Shown: piece by piece, positions 7,671 to 15,501 of the stretch | Numbering within the stretch: the first letter of the stretch is position 1 | Layout of the letters: each line of letters begins with the position of its first letter | Source of the DNA: CAJWGI01 sp036011785 | Lineage (GTDB): Bacteria; Chloroflexota; Anaerolineae; Anaerolineales; UBA11657 | Length of the DNA: 31,666 nt | Reading direction: 5' to 3' | Assembly (NCBI GenBank): GCA_036011785.1 | Contig: DASCOB010000133.1 | Span: 1-31,666, forward strand | Made by a program: the position numbers and the translations under genes | The notes under the pieces: model-generated | Database searches by the model: none | Told to the model about the DNA's origin: nothing | The model's input: the letters and a program-made list of their open reading frames with translations, nothing else

Positions 7671-8603
7671 TTATTCATCCGGGGGCTGCTGCGATTGTAG
7701 GGCCGCGGCCATGGCACGAATGTGCTCCGGGCGCGTACCACAGCAGCCGCCAATTATGCGAGCCCCCCGCGCCCGCGCGGCAAGCGCAAACTCGGCCATT
7801 ACGTCCGGGTCGGCCCGATACACTGCCTTACCATCCTCCAACTCCGGCACGCCCGCATTCGATTTGGCCACCAGCACGGCATCGGGCGCGGCTGCATACA
7901 TGCGTTCGAGCACCTGCAGCATTTCAGTCGTCCCAGAGCCACAGTTTCCGCCCGCGGCGAAGACTCCCAAATCTACCATAGTCCTGACCGCGTCCTCCGG
8001 GGACACGCCCATCATAGTGTGGCCATGCGTATCGAAGCTCATTGTCGCAATAATCGGGATCTCCGCATCCGCTTTTCGCACTCCGCTCACGGCTGCGCGT
8101 AGCTCTTCCACCGCCGACATAGTCTCAATCCAAATGAAATCTACTCCGCCGGCTACGAGGCCCCCACATTGCTCCGTAAAACCAGCAACTGCATCCTCGA
8201 ATTCGAGTTCGCCCAGCGGCGCCATGATTTCCCCGCTGGGGCCAACATCACCAGCCACCAGCGCATTGCTGCCCGCCTTTTCGATTTCTGTTCTCAAGTT
8301 GGCTGCCCCCGCCCGATTCAACTCATGCACTCGCTCGTGCAAACCATGCTGCCGCAGCCGAAAACGGCTTCCGCCAAATGTGTTGGTCAGCAGCAATTGT
8401 GCTCCGGCCTGAACGTACGCACGCTGAATGGAGCTCACCACCTCAGAGCGCTCCAGGTTCCACAGTTCTGGCGGATCTCCGAAAACAAGCCCGGCCTCGA
8501 AGAGCATAGTGCCCATGGCTCCATCCGCTAGGACCGTATCGCTTCCTTCCACCATCGCTCGCAATCGATGTGCAGTCACAGTCGTTGCCTCCGCTATCCC
8601 CAT
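7671..8603 (-). CDS. Homocysteine S-methyltransferase family protein
   Basis: The product has 310 residues and belongs to the zinc-dependent family that moves a methyl group to homocysteine, making methionine. The methyl donor in relatives is betaine, S-methylmethionine or methylcobalamin/folate. The N-terminal ADGAMGTMLFEAGL is the family hallmark. The three zinc-binding cysteines are all present: Cys221 in GGNCGSG and Cys287/Cys288 in GGCCGT. The length matches the stand-alone single-domain enzymes, not full MetH. A candidate sigma70-type promoter lies about 120 bases upstream (8730-8757), leaving a structured leader. The donor cannot be told from sequence. Confidence 0.9.
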   Translation of the reverse strand: MGIAEATTVTAHRLRAMVEGSDTVLADGAMGTMLFEAGLVFGDPPELWNLERSEVVSSIQRAYVQAGAQLLLTNTFGGSRFRLRQHGLHERVHELNRAGAANLRTEIEKAGSNALVAGDVGPSGEIMAPLGELEFEDAVAGFTEQCGGLVAGGVDFIWIETMSAVEELRAAVSGVRKADAEIPIIATMSFDTHGHTMMGVSPEDAVRTMVDLGVFAAGGNCGSGTTEMLQVLERMYAAAPDAVLVAKSNAGVPELEDGKAVYRADPDVMAEFALAARARGARIIGGCCGTRPEHIRAMAAALQSQQPPDE

Positions 8604-8777
8604 TAAACACCACCCGCCGGATTCAGTCCAGCCGTTGACGGTGCGACCTTGTCACCGTGTAGACCCTAGGGTAGCATTACACCGTCGCTCGGTCGCGAGC
8701 CAAGGCCGGGCGACATGCCGCGATGAGACAATCTATGCCATTTTCTGTGACCGTCAAAACCCTTCGCAGCGCGCGCA
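8604..8777. other. Divergent intergenic region with several inverted repeats
   Basis: This stretch separates the homocysteine methyltransferase gene from ccdA. It holds ACGGTG/CACCGT arms at 8638-8658 (6 bases, 9-base loop), a perfect palindrome ACCCTAGGGT at 8663-8672, and GCTCG/CGAGC arms with a four-base loop at 8687-8700. A rightward TAGCAT (8672-8677) could be the ccdA -10. I do not recognise a known riboswitch. The repeats could be operators or leader-RNA hairpins. Confidence 0.4.
8730..8757 (-). promoter_or_regulatory. Candidate promoter for the homocysteine methyltransferase gene
   Basis: On the minus strand, TTGACG (8752-8757) and TAGATT (8730-8735) are spaced by 16 bases. The transcript would carry a leader of about 120 bases before the ATG at 8603, spanning the inverted repeats of this region. 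Confidence 0.4.
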
Positions 8778-8807
8778 ATGTTCTCGGTGCACGGACCGAT
8801 AGGCAAT

Positions 8808-9605
8808 ATGGCTATTGCTGAAGTAACGCTCGGGCTGGCATTCGTGGCTGGTCTCGCGTCATTCCTCTCACCCTGCGTTCTCTCGCTCGTACCGGCATAC
8901 ATAGGCTATCTCGGGGGGCAGGTGGTCTCCAATGCCGCGGTCCAATTTCAAATCAGTCGCCGACGCACTTTCCTGCACGGACTGGCATTTGTCCTTGGCT
9001 TCAGTATCGTGTTCGTCACGCTTGGCGCTGCCGCCAGCACAATCGGTCAAGCGCTCTACGACATACGCGGAATTCTCACCCGTGTTGGCGGGTTAGTGGT
9101 CATTATTTTTGGGCTACATGTAATGGGCCTCATCACCATACCGTTTTTGTATTACGACACCAGACGCCAGATGGACACGTCCGGCCAAGGTCTGAACTTT
9201 TTTTCCTCCGTGCTGATGGGCATGTTCTTCTCGGCTGGATGGTCTCCCTGCATAGGACCGGTGCTTGGCGCCATGCTCACGCTGGCGTTCTCCGCGGAGG
9301 GCGTCGAGCGTGGCGTTTACTTGCTCAGTGCATATTCGCTCGGGTTGGCAGTCCCCTTTCTGGCGGCAGCGCTTGCCGTTGGCCAGATGTCGCGCCTGAT
9401 TCGCCGGTTGGGCAAAGTCCGGCGAGCAATTGAAATCGCCAATGGATTACTGCTGCTTTCCATTGGCGTCCTCCTCTTTTCAGGCGCGCTCGGCCTTTTC
9501 GCAGCCAAATTCGCGCAGAGCCCTGGCTTACTCGACTTGCAGCAGATAATTGACTCTTCCGTCGTCGACTTATGGCAGAGTATTGTCAACGGACCATCCG
9601 GATGA
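8808..9605 (+). CDS. ccdA: CcdA-type cytochrome c biogenesis / thiol-disulfide transmembrane protein
   Basis: This is a six-segment membrane protein of the DsbD/CcdA family. Members pass electrons from cytoplasmic thioredoxin to extracytoplasmic thiol proteins, for example for heme attachment to cytochrome c. Both catalytic cysteines are present: one in SFLSPCVLSLVPAYIGYL in the first helix and one in GWSPCIGPVLGAML in the fourth (TGC at 9249-9251). I chose the ATG at 8808 because it puts the first Cys at the usual distance from the N-terminus and has a weak AGG just upstream. An ATG at 8778 would add ten hydrophilic residues. The TlpA-like thioredoxin begins 8 bases after the stop and is the natural partner. 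Confidence 0.9.
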   Translation: MAIAEVTLGLAFVAGLASFLSPCVLSLVPAYIGYLGGQVVSNAAVQFQISRRRTFLHGLAFVLGFSIVFVTLGAAASTIGQALYDIRGILTRVGGLVVIIFGLHVMGLITIPFLYYDTRRQMDTSGQGLNFFSSVLMGMFFSAGWSPCIGPVLGAMLTLAFSAEGVERGVYLLSAYSLGLAVPFLAAALAVGQMSRLIRRLGKVRRAIEIANGLLLLSIGVLLFSGALGLFAAKFAQSPGLLDLQQIIDSSVVDLWQSIVNGPSG

Positions 9606-9613
9606 TTCGCTGA

Positions 9614-10213
9614 GTGAAAAAGATACCTCGCACGCCAGCTCGTCTCTCGCTGCCCTTAAGCATTGCGGCCGGGACACTGCTGGGCCTGGCTCTGGGTGCG
9701 TTTATCCTTTGGCTGCGCCCAGGTTGGTTTGACTTCCGCAGACACGCAAACGCTCTCACAGCGCGCCAAGCAGCCGCCACCCAGTGGGCGCCCGTCATTG
9801 GCGCGGCCGTGCCTGACTTCACCCTGGCCGCTGCCCGCACCCGGAACCCAATGACCCTAAGCAGCCTGCGCGGCCGGCCGGTGGTGCTCAATTTCTGGGC
9901 CACGTGGTGTGGGCCTTGCCGCGTCGAAATGCCGGCCTTTGAGGCCGCCTACCGCGAAAACCAGCCGCGAAACCTGGCCGTGCTGGCTATCAATTACGCC
10001 GAGCCACGCCAGATGGTGCTTAACTTCGGGAACGAATTGGACTTAAGTTTTCCGCTTCTGTTAGATCCGGACGGAAACGTTCAGGAGCGTTATCAAATTC
10101 GTGGATATCCTTCCACCATGTTCATCGCCCCGGACGGCACGCTTGCCGCGGCCCACATCGGGCTGCTAACCGAAGGGCAGCTGGCCGAGAACCTGGCCTT
10201 GATTCTGCCGTGA
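9614..10213 (+). CDS. Membrane-anchored TlpA/ResA-like thiol-disulfide oxidoreductase
   Basis: A 199-residue thioredoxin-fold protein. Residues about 12-35 form an uncleaved membrane anchor after a basic start (KKIPRTPAR), placing the domain outside the cytoplasm. The redox motif WCGPC (Cys99 and Cys102) sits in NFWATWCGPCRVEMPAF, and RGYPSTMFI contains the cis-proline loop. Relatives reduce apocytochrome c or other extracytoplasmic disulfides and take electrons from CcdA, encoded 8 bases upstream. The start is a GTG. The stop overlaps the GTG of the next gene (GTGA), which indicates translational coupling. The specific client protein cannot be told. Confidence 0.92.
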   Translation: MKKIPRTPARLSLPLSIAAGTLLGLALGAFILWLRPGWFDFRRHANALTARQAAATQWAPVIGAAVPDFTLAAARTRNPMTLSSLRGRPVVLNFWATWCGPCRVEMPAFEAAYRENQPRNLAVLAINYAEPRQMVLNFGNELDLSFPLLLDPDGNVQERYQIRGYPSTMFIAPDGTLAAAHIGLLTEGQLAENLALILP

Positions 10214-10929
10214 AACCGGCGGAGAATATCCCCTCTCTTGCGTCCGCACAGGGAACAGCGCGAGCGGCTCCCGGCGACCTGAAATGGAACCATCTCCTCG
10301 CACTAGCGTTCAGCGCACACTGGCTGCCAATCCTGACCACGGCGGCCGGCGCGTACATTGGATTAGGGCTGCTCGCGCCCCTGTCGATGGTGCTAGGTTG
10401 GAAGACATTCGCAAAGGCGGTGTACGCACTGTATTCACCAATCTGCCACCAGTATGCACACCGGTCGTGGTTTGTATTCGGTGAAGCAACCAGTTACGCT
10501 TCCGAACAGCTTCTCGAACTGTCCGGCATCGACACGACCACTCTGATCGGCCGTCTGACCGCACGGGATTTTTCCGGCACTGCGACACTCGGTTGGAAAA
10601 CCGCATATTGCCAGCGCGACATGGCCATCTATGCGGGCGTGCTCGGCGCCAGCATACTTTATGGCTTCCTACGTGCGCGCGGGTTGCGCATCCGCCCACC
10701 GCCGTGGTTGCTCTATGCCGCAATTGGCCTTGCCCCAATCGGCCTGGACAGTCTCACCCAGTTGCTCTCGCAGCCGCCCTTCTCGTTCCCGCTCGTTCCT
10801 TGGCGCGAAAGCACGCCCATGCTACGCACAGCCACCGGTTTCCTTTTTGGCTCCATGAACGTATGGCTTGCGTATCCCCATCTCGAGGATTGGATGGCTG
10901 AAATACGGCTGCGGCATGCGCGGGCATAG
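10210..10929 (+). CDS. DUF2085 family membrane protein
   Basis: This 239-residue protein matches the uncharacterised DUF2085 family. The diagnostic parts are YSPICHQYAHRSWFVFGE and, about 50 residues later, YCQRDMAIYAGVLGA, giving a conserved Cys-His pair and a Cys...Arg-Asp. About four membrane segments are visible, including a first one near LAPLSMVLGW and later ones around ASILYGFL and LLYAAIGLAPIGLDSL. The GTG start overlaps the TlpA-like stop. The close coupling to CcdA and a thioredoxin, together with its conserved cysteines facing the membrane region, suggests it may be a redox client or partner; this is inference. No function is established for the family that I know of. Confidence 0.85.
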   Translation: MKPAENIPSLASAQGTARAAPGDLKWNHLLALAFSAHWLPILTTAAGAYIGLGLLAPLSMVLGWKTFAKAVYALYSPICHQYAHRSWFVFGEATSYASEQLLELSGIDTTTLIGRLTARDFSGTATLGWKTAYCQRDMAIYAGVLGASILYGFLRARGLRIRPPPWLLYAAIGLAPIGLDSLTQLLSQPPFSFPLVPWRESTPMLRTATGFLFGSMNVWLAYPHLEDWMAEIRLRHARA

Positions 10930-10941
10930 CTCTCGCGCTCG

Positions 10942-10950
10942 TGGTAAACT
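10942..10950 (+). promoter_or_regulatory. Extended -10 promoter for the laccase-domain gene (leaderless)
   Basis: TGGTAAACT is an extended -10 whose TAAACT ends exactly 7 bases before the ATG at 10958. Transcription would start at or next to the start codon. This rules out longer upstream starts for this gene. Confidence 0.6.
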
Positions 10951-10957
10951 CGGGCGC

Positions 10958-11731
10958 ATGCAAACAGAGCAGCGCGGCACGTTGCGCTTCAACACCTTCG
11001 AGAGTTTCCCGTCCGATCGCCTGACACACGCAGTGTTTGGCCGCACCGGCGGGGTCAGCCCGTCACCATATCAGAGTTTAAACATGAGCATCAGTACGGG
11101 TGACATTATAGAGAACGTACGTGAAAACCGCCGCCGCGCGTTTCACGCCCTTGGCCTGCCGATGAACTCGATCGCCACAGTTTGGCAGGTACACGGCACG
11201 CGCACGCTCGCCATCAACAAAAAGCCATGCGACCCGTCCACCAAAGCGGACGCACTCATTACTGCAACAATCGGGGTCTCGCTGTTCATGCGCTTTGCGG
11301 ATTGCGTGCCGATTCTGCTTTACGACCCGGTGCAGCACGCGGCCGCAATCGCGCACGCAGGTTGGAGAGGCACCGTCAGCGGAATGGCCCAGACCGTTGT
11401 GCGCGAAATGGGCCGCAACTTCGGCTGCCGCCCGACCGATATTCTCGCCGCCATCGGGCCCTCAATTAGCGCCGAGCGCTACCCGGTGAGTGCGGAGGTG
11501 GCCAGCGCAGCCCGGCACGCATTTCCTGATTGCGATGATGTGATGCCCGTCCACAACGGCGTAGCACATTTTGACCTGTGGGCAGCCAACCAGCGCGCGT
11601 TACGGCGGTGCGGAGTGAACACAATCGAACTGAGCGGCCTTTGCACTGCTGCCAACTCGGACCGGTTTTTCTCCCATCGAGCCGATGCCGGAGAAACCGG
11701 CCGCTTTGGTGCGGTCATCACGCTGAAATGA
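10958..11731 (+). CDS. pgeF: Laccase-domain protein (YfiH/PgeF family)
   Basis: The product has 257 residues and belongs to the YfiH/PgeF (multicopper polyphenol oxidase-like, purine nucleoside phosphorylase) family, zinc- or copper-dependent enzymes reported to act on purine nucleosides and, in E. coli, to correct misincorporated peptidoglycan residues. The metal and active-site signatures are present: ADCVPILLYDP, then HAGWRGT, then the C-terminal block CTAANSDRFFSHRADAGETG. The frame stays open to 10868, but the -10 box seven bases before 10958 and the normal family length support the ATG at 10958. The yggS-yggT-yggU run follows, an arrangement common in bacteria. Confidence 0.9.
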   Translation: MQTEQRGTLRFNTFESFPSDRLTHAVFGRTGGVSPSPYQSLNMSISTGDIIENVRENRRRAFHALGLPMNSIATVWQVHGTRTLAINKKPCDPSTKADALITATIGVSLFMRFADCVPILLYDPVQHAAAIAHAGWRGTVSGMAQTVVREMGRNFGCRPTDILAAIGPSISAERYPVSAEVASAARHAFPDCDDVMPVHNGVAHFDLWAANQRALRRCGVNTIELSGLCTAANSDRFFSHRADAGETGRFGAVITLK

Positions 11732-11754
11732 GACGGTCCACAGAGAGACAGATA

Positions 11755-12510
11755 ATGCCCAAACAGGTTGATGAACACGAACTCACGCAAAACTACGAGC
11801 GCGTTCGTGAGCGGGTGGCCAACGCCGCTCGCCGGGCCAGACGCAACCCGGAGGACATTACTCTGGTGGCGGTATCAAAAGCGCGCCCGCTGGCGGATGT
11901 GGAGGCGCTCTACCGGTTGGGTCACCGTGATTTCGGCGAGAATCGCGCCGAGGAGGGCATCCAGAAAGTGCACGCATCCCAGCGCACGTTCGCGCCGGAT
12001 AAAGACCCCATCGTCTGGCACATGATCGGAAACATCCAGAGCCGCAAGGCCAAGCACGTGGCTGCCGGTTTTGACCACATCCATTCACTCGATAGCGTAC
12101 GCTTGGCGCAGCGGCTCTCTCGCTTCGCCGTCGAGCAGGCCAAAACCGTGCCGTTGCTCCTAGAATGTAACGTTTCCGCGGAGACGAGCAAGCACGGTTT
12201 CGTGGCGGCTCAACACGCGTCACATGCTGAGCAATGGGCAGCGCTGACTGAAGCCGCCACCCGAATCATAGAGCTGCCTCGCCTCGAAATCCGCGGCCTG
12301 ATGACAATGGCGCCCATCGTACCAAAACCGGAGGCCGCGCGCCCATATTTCCGTGCGCTGCGCGATCTACGTGACCGCCTCACCGCACGCTTTCCCGCCG
12401 CGAATTGGGAGCAGCTCTCAATGGGGATGACTGACGATTTCGAGGTTGCTATCGAGGAAGGAGCAACTTTACTGCGCGTCGGTCGGGCCATCTTTGGTGC
12501 ACGAAGATAG
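11755..12510 (+). CDS. yggS: YggS family PLP-binding homeostasis protein
   Basis: This 251-residue protein is a single-domain PLP-binding TIM-barrel of the YggS/PLPBP family, which keeps pyridoxal phosphate and amino acid pools in balance and has no known catalytic activity. PLP would bind Lys42 in TLVAVSKARP. Other family blocks are FGENRAEE, WHMIGNIQSRKAK, and SMGMTDDFEVAIEEG with RVGRAIFG at the C-terminus, which form the phosphate site. The ATG at 11755 gives the normal length; the open frame further upstream overlaps pgeF and is not conserved. It starts 23 bases after pgeF. No strong ribosome site is seen. Confidence 0.93.
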   Translation: MPKQVDEHELTQNYERVRERVANAARRARRNPEDITLVAVSKARPLADVEALYRLGHRDFGENRAEEGIQKVHASQRTFAPDKDPIVWHMIGNIQSRKAKHVAAGFDHIHSLDSVRLAQRLSRFAVEQAKTVPLLLECNVSAETSKHGFVAAQHASHAEQWAALTEAATRIIELPRLEIRGLMTMAPIVPKPEAARPYFRALRDLRDRLTARFPAANWEQLSMGMTDDFEVAIEEGATLLRVGRAIFGARR

Positions 12511-12522
12511 CTTACTCGCAGG

Positions 12523-12541
12523 TACAATCAACTACCAAGGA
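12523..12541 (+). promoter_or_regulatory. -10 box and ribosome-binding site for yggT
   Basis: TACAAT (12523-12528) follows the yggS stop, and AAGGA (12537-12541) lies 11 bases before the yggT ATG. Together they suggest a separate short-leader transcript for yggT-yggU. No -35 match is seen. Confidence 0.4.
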
Positions 12542-12552
12542 ATATCTTAACC

Positions 12553-12819
12553 ATGGAACAGATAGTCGTCCGACCAATTCAAATTGTCTTCTCCATTATC
12601 TCTTTTGCCGTTCTTGCGCGCGTGCTGCTGTCGTGGGTGCGCGTGGACCCTACCCACCCGGCGGTGCAATTGCTGTTTGACGTCACCGAGCCGATATTGC
12701 GCCCCATTCGGGAAATGATGCCCGCGATGGGTGTGTTCGATTTCAGCCCGATTATCGCTCTATTGCTGCTCAATGTGCTCGAAGGGTTGTTACTCTATAT
12801 CATTCGGGGCCTGTTTTAG
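12553..12819 (+). CDS. yggT: YggT family membrane protein
   Basis: An 88-residue integral membrane protein with two membrane segments (about residues 8-27 and 60-85) separated by WVRVDPTHPAVQLLFDVTEPILRP-like sequence. The DPTHP and ITEPxLRPIR-type motif (here VTEPILRPIREMMP) is the hallmark of YggT, equal to one repeat of the two-repeat proteobacterial form and to the SepF-linked YlmG of Gram-positives and chloroplasts. Relatives are linked to cell division, nucleoid arrangement or ion tolerance. The gene follows yggS and directly abuts the DUF167 gene. Confidence 0.92.
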   Translation: MEQIVVRPIQIVFSIISFAVLARVLLSWVRVDPTHPAVQLLFDVTEPILRPIREMMPAMGVFDFSPIIALLLLNVLEGLLLYIIRGLF

Positions 12820-13107
12820 TTGACAACCAGACCACGTGCAGTGCGGCTGCTCGTCAAAGTAATTCCCCGCGCGCCACGTGACGAAATCGTAAGTGTGATG
12901 ACCGGTGGAACGCTGAAGGTGCGCGTGGCCGCCCCCCCGGCTGACGGCGCTGCTAACAGGGCGGTGCGGCGAGTCCTCGCCCGAGCACTTGTCCTAAAAC
13001 CCGATAGCGTAGAAATCGTGCGCGGTGAGACTACACGCCGAAAGTTACTGCGCGTCAATGGCCTGGCCGCTGCGGAGTTACACGCCCGGCTGGGCCTGAC
13101 CGTATGA
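12820..13107 (+). CDS. yggU: DUF167 family protein (YggU)
   Basis: A small 95-residue cytoplasmic protein of the DUF167/YggU family. The diagnostic core is VIPRAPRDEI, then TLKVRVAAPPADGAAN with the later IVRGETTRRKLLRV, matching the conserved alpha/beta fold of the family. Its function is unknown. The first usable start is TTG at 12820, immediately after the yggT stop, which implies translational coupling. No ATG precedes the conserved core. The gene faces the zinc-ribbon gene, with only six bases between their stops. Confidence 0.9.
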   Translation: MTTRPRAVRLLVKVIPRAPRDEIVSVMTGGTLKVRVAAPPADGAANRAVRRVLARALVLKPDSVEIVRGETTRRKLLRVNGLAAAELHARLGLTV

Positions 13108-13113
13108 CCATCA

Positions 13114-13818
13114 TCACTTCACGTAAATGACACGTGCGCAGTTTCCACACTTCACCAGTTCGCTGCCGCTGCGGGCTTGTTGGATGCGAGCCGCCGACGG
13201 TGTCATTCCACAGGCTGTACAGATGTTGTCCTTGAGCAGCGCCACGGCCACGCCGCCGCGCTTTTGCCTGCGCACCGCTTCGTAGCTATGCTTCTCCGCA
13301 TCTGAAACGCCTATTAGCGCCGTCTCCCTCTCATCCAGCAGCCGCGCCCTGTCCGTTTCGCACTCAACCTTCTCACCTGATAGCGCCGCCTGCTCCTGAG
13401 CCCATTCGATGCGCACCCGTTCAAGGGCATCGTGCGCGCTGGCCTCGGCGCCCTCGGCGTCGTCCTGGCCGATCATCGCTACCAACTGCCGTTCCTCCAG
13501 CACCGTGATTCTACGCCCAAGAGCATCGCCCTCATCCTGTAATTCCTGCAATTCCTTTGGGTTCATCACCGAGCCGCTGTAAAGCCGCTTCTGTCCGTCG
13601 GCTCTTTTACGCGTCACCGCATCGATCTCGTCCTGTATCAATTGATGCGCCCGCCGAGCTGCCCGAGATTCGGTCTCCGCGCTCTCCACCTCGCCAGCCG
13701 CCTGACGCACCACGGTGTCATCTCCAATGGCGGCATCAAGTTCACGCATGCGCTGGTCGTGTCGGTCCAACCCAGTATCAATCTGCTGCAAAAGGTACAA
13801 TTTGGCGGCAGCGTTCAT
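13114..13818 (-). CDS. Coiled-coil zinc-ribbon protein (CT398-like, C4-type)
   Basis: The 234-residue product has a long charged helical region (about residues 10-180, dense in Glu, Arg, Ala and Gln with coiled-coil heptads) followed by a C-terminal zinc ribbon. The metal ligands are two CxxC pairs, CTAC and CGNC, about 24 residues apart. GSVMNPKELQELQDE is a conserved block in this family, whose structural example is Chlamydia CT398. Members have been linked to RNA polymerase, flagellar or secretion factors, but no firm role is known. The TATAAT box ending 7 bases before the ATG predicts a leaderless transcript and fixes the start. Confidence 0.88.
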   Translation of the reverse strand: MNAAAKLYLLQQIDTGLDRHDQRMRELDAAIGDDTVVRQAAGEVESAETESRAARRAHQLIQDEIDAVTRKRADGQKRLYSGSVMNPKELQELQDEGDALGRRITVLEERQLVAMIGQDDAEGAEASAHDALERVRIEWAQEQAALSGEKVECETDRARLLDERETALIGVSDAEKHSYEAVRRQKRGGVAVALLKDNICTACGMTPSAARIQQARSGSELVKCGNCARVIYVK

Positions 13819-13819
13819 A

Positions 13820-13855
13820 GCGCTGATTATACACTGGCGGTGCTATAATCAGCGC
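13820..13855. promoter_or_regulatory. Symmetric divergent promoter (perfect 12-base inverted repeat)
   Basis: The arms GCGCTGATTATA (13820-13831) and TATAATCAGCGC (13844-13855) are exact inverted copies around a 12-base centre. Each arm supplies a TATAAT: leftward at 13826-13831 for the zinc-ribbon gene, rightward at 13844-13849 for the spermidine-synthase-like gene. The same arms place CGCTGA at each -35 position with a 17-base spacer. Confidence 0.7.
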
Positions 13856-13904
13856 CGCTGGCGGCAGCCATAAAGGCCTAATCTCAGACTACACGACAGC
13901 ATTC

Positions 13905-15479
13905 GTGCAACTCCTTTTGAAACGATACGTTTTATTCTCCGTATTCGTGGCTGGAATGACCACCCTGGCAGCAGAGGTAGCCGCCTTCCGATTGCTGGGA
14001 AACATATTCGGCGCATCGAACATCGTTTGGGCAAGCATCATCGGCCTGATTTTGCTCTATCTATCGGCAGGATACTTTCTCGGCGGCCGCTGGGCCGACC
14101 GCTCTCCGCAGCGCACCACCTTTTTCAGCATCATGGCCTGGGGGGCACTCACCACCGGGTTGATTCCTTTCTTCTCACGGCCGGTTTTGCTACAGGCCGC
14201 CCGCGCGCTGGCGGCCGTAAACTCTCCGGCAGTGGGCGGTGCTTTCCTCGGAGCCATGTTTCTTTTTATGGCGCCCGTAACCCTACTCGGATGTCTCTCG
14301 CCATTCGCAATCCGACTGCTCATCACCGAAGCGTCCACATCCGGGTCGGTGTCTGGACGGGTTTACGCCCTCTCCACCGTTGGTTCACTACTGGGGAGTT
14401 TTTTGCCGGTCCTAGTATTTATTCCCTGGGTCGGTACACGCCTGACCTACTTGATTTTCGCCGCGCTGCTGCTGGGAGTTGCGCTCACCGGCCTCTGGAA
14501 AACCGATAGCCATCGCGCCTTGCGCTATCTGTGGATGCCGGCTGCCCTGCTTGCTCTCGGAGCATGGGCAGCCAGCGGCAACTTGCGCCCAGTTTCAGGG
14601 CTGCTTTTCGAGAGTGAATCACCCTACAATCTAATACAAGTCATTGAGCGCAACAACACCCACTATCTGCTGCTGAACGAGGGTCAGGGCGTGCACTCAG
14701 TTTACCACCCCGAAAGACTCGATACTGCTGGAACCTGGGACTACTACCTGACTGCGCCTTTTTTTAATGCGCCCCCGGTTTCTCCAAGTCAGGTGGAAAA
14801 CTTGGCCATCATCGGGCTGGCAGCGGGAACAATCTCGCGCCAGTACAGCGCGGTATTTGGCGACATCCCCATCACCGGCATCGAAATCGATGCTGACATC
14901 ATCGCCGCCGGTCGGCGTTTTTTCGGTATGCGACAACCCAATTTACGCGTGATTCAAGCGGACGGCCGACTGGCGCTCGCAAACCTTCCCGAGCATTTTT
15001 CGGTAATCGCGGTGGACGCCTATCGTCTCCCCTACATTCCCTGGCACCTGACCACGCGAGAGTTTTTCGGCGAGGCGCGCGCGCATTTGCGCGCGCGAGG
15101 CGTATTGGCCATCAACGTCGGCCGCACCCCCACCGACCGCCGACTGGTGGAGGCGCTGACCGCCACCCTGCTGACTGTGTTCCCCAGCGTGCATGTGATG
15201 GACGTTCCGGACACATTCAACACCATTCTGGTGGCCACCGTGCAGCCCAGCACATCCGAGAACCTAGCAGCTAACCTGGAGATTCTCCCGGGCGGCGCGC
15301 AATCTTTACTGCGCGGCGCGCTTCAAAGAGGGCTCGCTAGCCTTCGACCCACGCGTGCAGCCGGTCCGGTCTTCAGTGACGACCGCGCACCGGTGGAACA
15401 AATCACCAATTCGATTCTGCTGCGCTTTTTACTGGAAGGCAGTGACACCCGTTTTCCAGATTCGGGCTTAGGTTCGTAA
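13905..15479 (+). CDS. Membrane-fused spermidine synthase-like protein
   Basis: A 524-residue protein. The first 230 residues or so form a membrane domain of about seven segments, beginning VFVAGMTTLAAEVAAFRLLG and containing GYFLGGRWADRSP. The second half is a spermidine-synthase-like Rossmann methyltransferase fold: IIGLAAGTISRQY (cofactor loop), ITGIEIDADII, VIQADGRLAL and AVDAYRLPYIPWHLTTREFF. This fusion is found widely in bacteria and is often labelled 'fused MFS/spermidine synthase'. Genuine polyamine synthesis is unproven, and in this family the glycine-rich loop and substrate residues often differ from SpeE. The GTG at 13905 is the first usable start; the transcript would have a leader of about 50 bases and no clear Shine-Dalgarno site. 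Confidence 0.87.
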   Translation: MQLLLKRYVLFSVFVAGMTTLAAEVAAFRLLGNIFGASNIVWASIIGLILLYLSAGYFLGGRWADRSPQRTTFFSIMAWGALTTGLIPFFSRPVLLQAARALAAVNSPAVGGAFLGAMFLFMAPVTLLGCLSPFAIRLLITEASTSGSVSGRVYALSTVGSLLGSFLPVLVFIPWVGTRLTYLIFAALLLGVALTGLWKTDSHRALRYLWMPAALLALGAWAASGNLRPVSGLLFESESPYNLIQVIERNNTHYLLLNEGQGVHSVYHPERLDTAGTWDYYLTAPFFNAPPVSPSQVENLAIIGLAAGTISRQYSAVFGDIPITGIEIDADIIAAGRRFFGMRQPNLRVIQADGRLALANLPEHFSVIAVDAYRLPYIPWHLTTREFFGEARAHLRARGVLAINVGRTPTDRRLVEALTATLLTVFPSVHVMDVPDTFNTILVATVQPSTSENLAANLEILPGGAQSLLRGALQRGLASLRPTRAAGPVFSDDRAPVEQITNSILLRFLLEGSDTRFPDSGLGS

Positions 15480-15501
15480 ATACCCTCTCTAGTGGGCGCT
15501 A

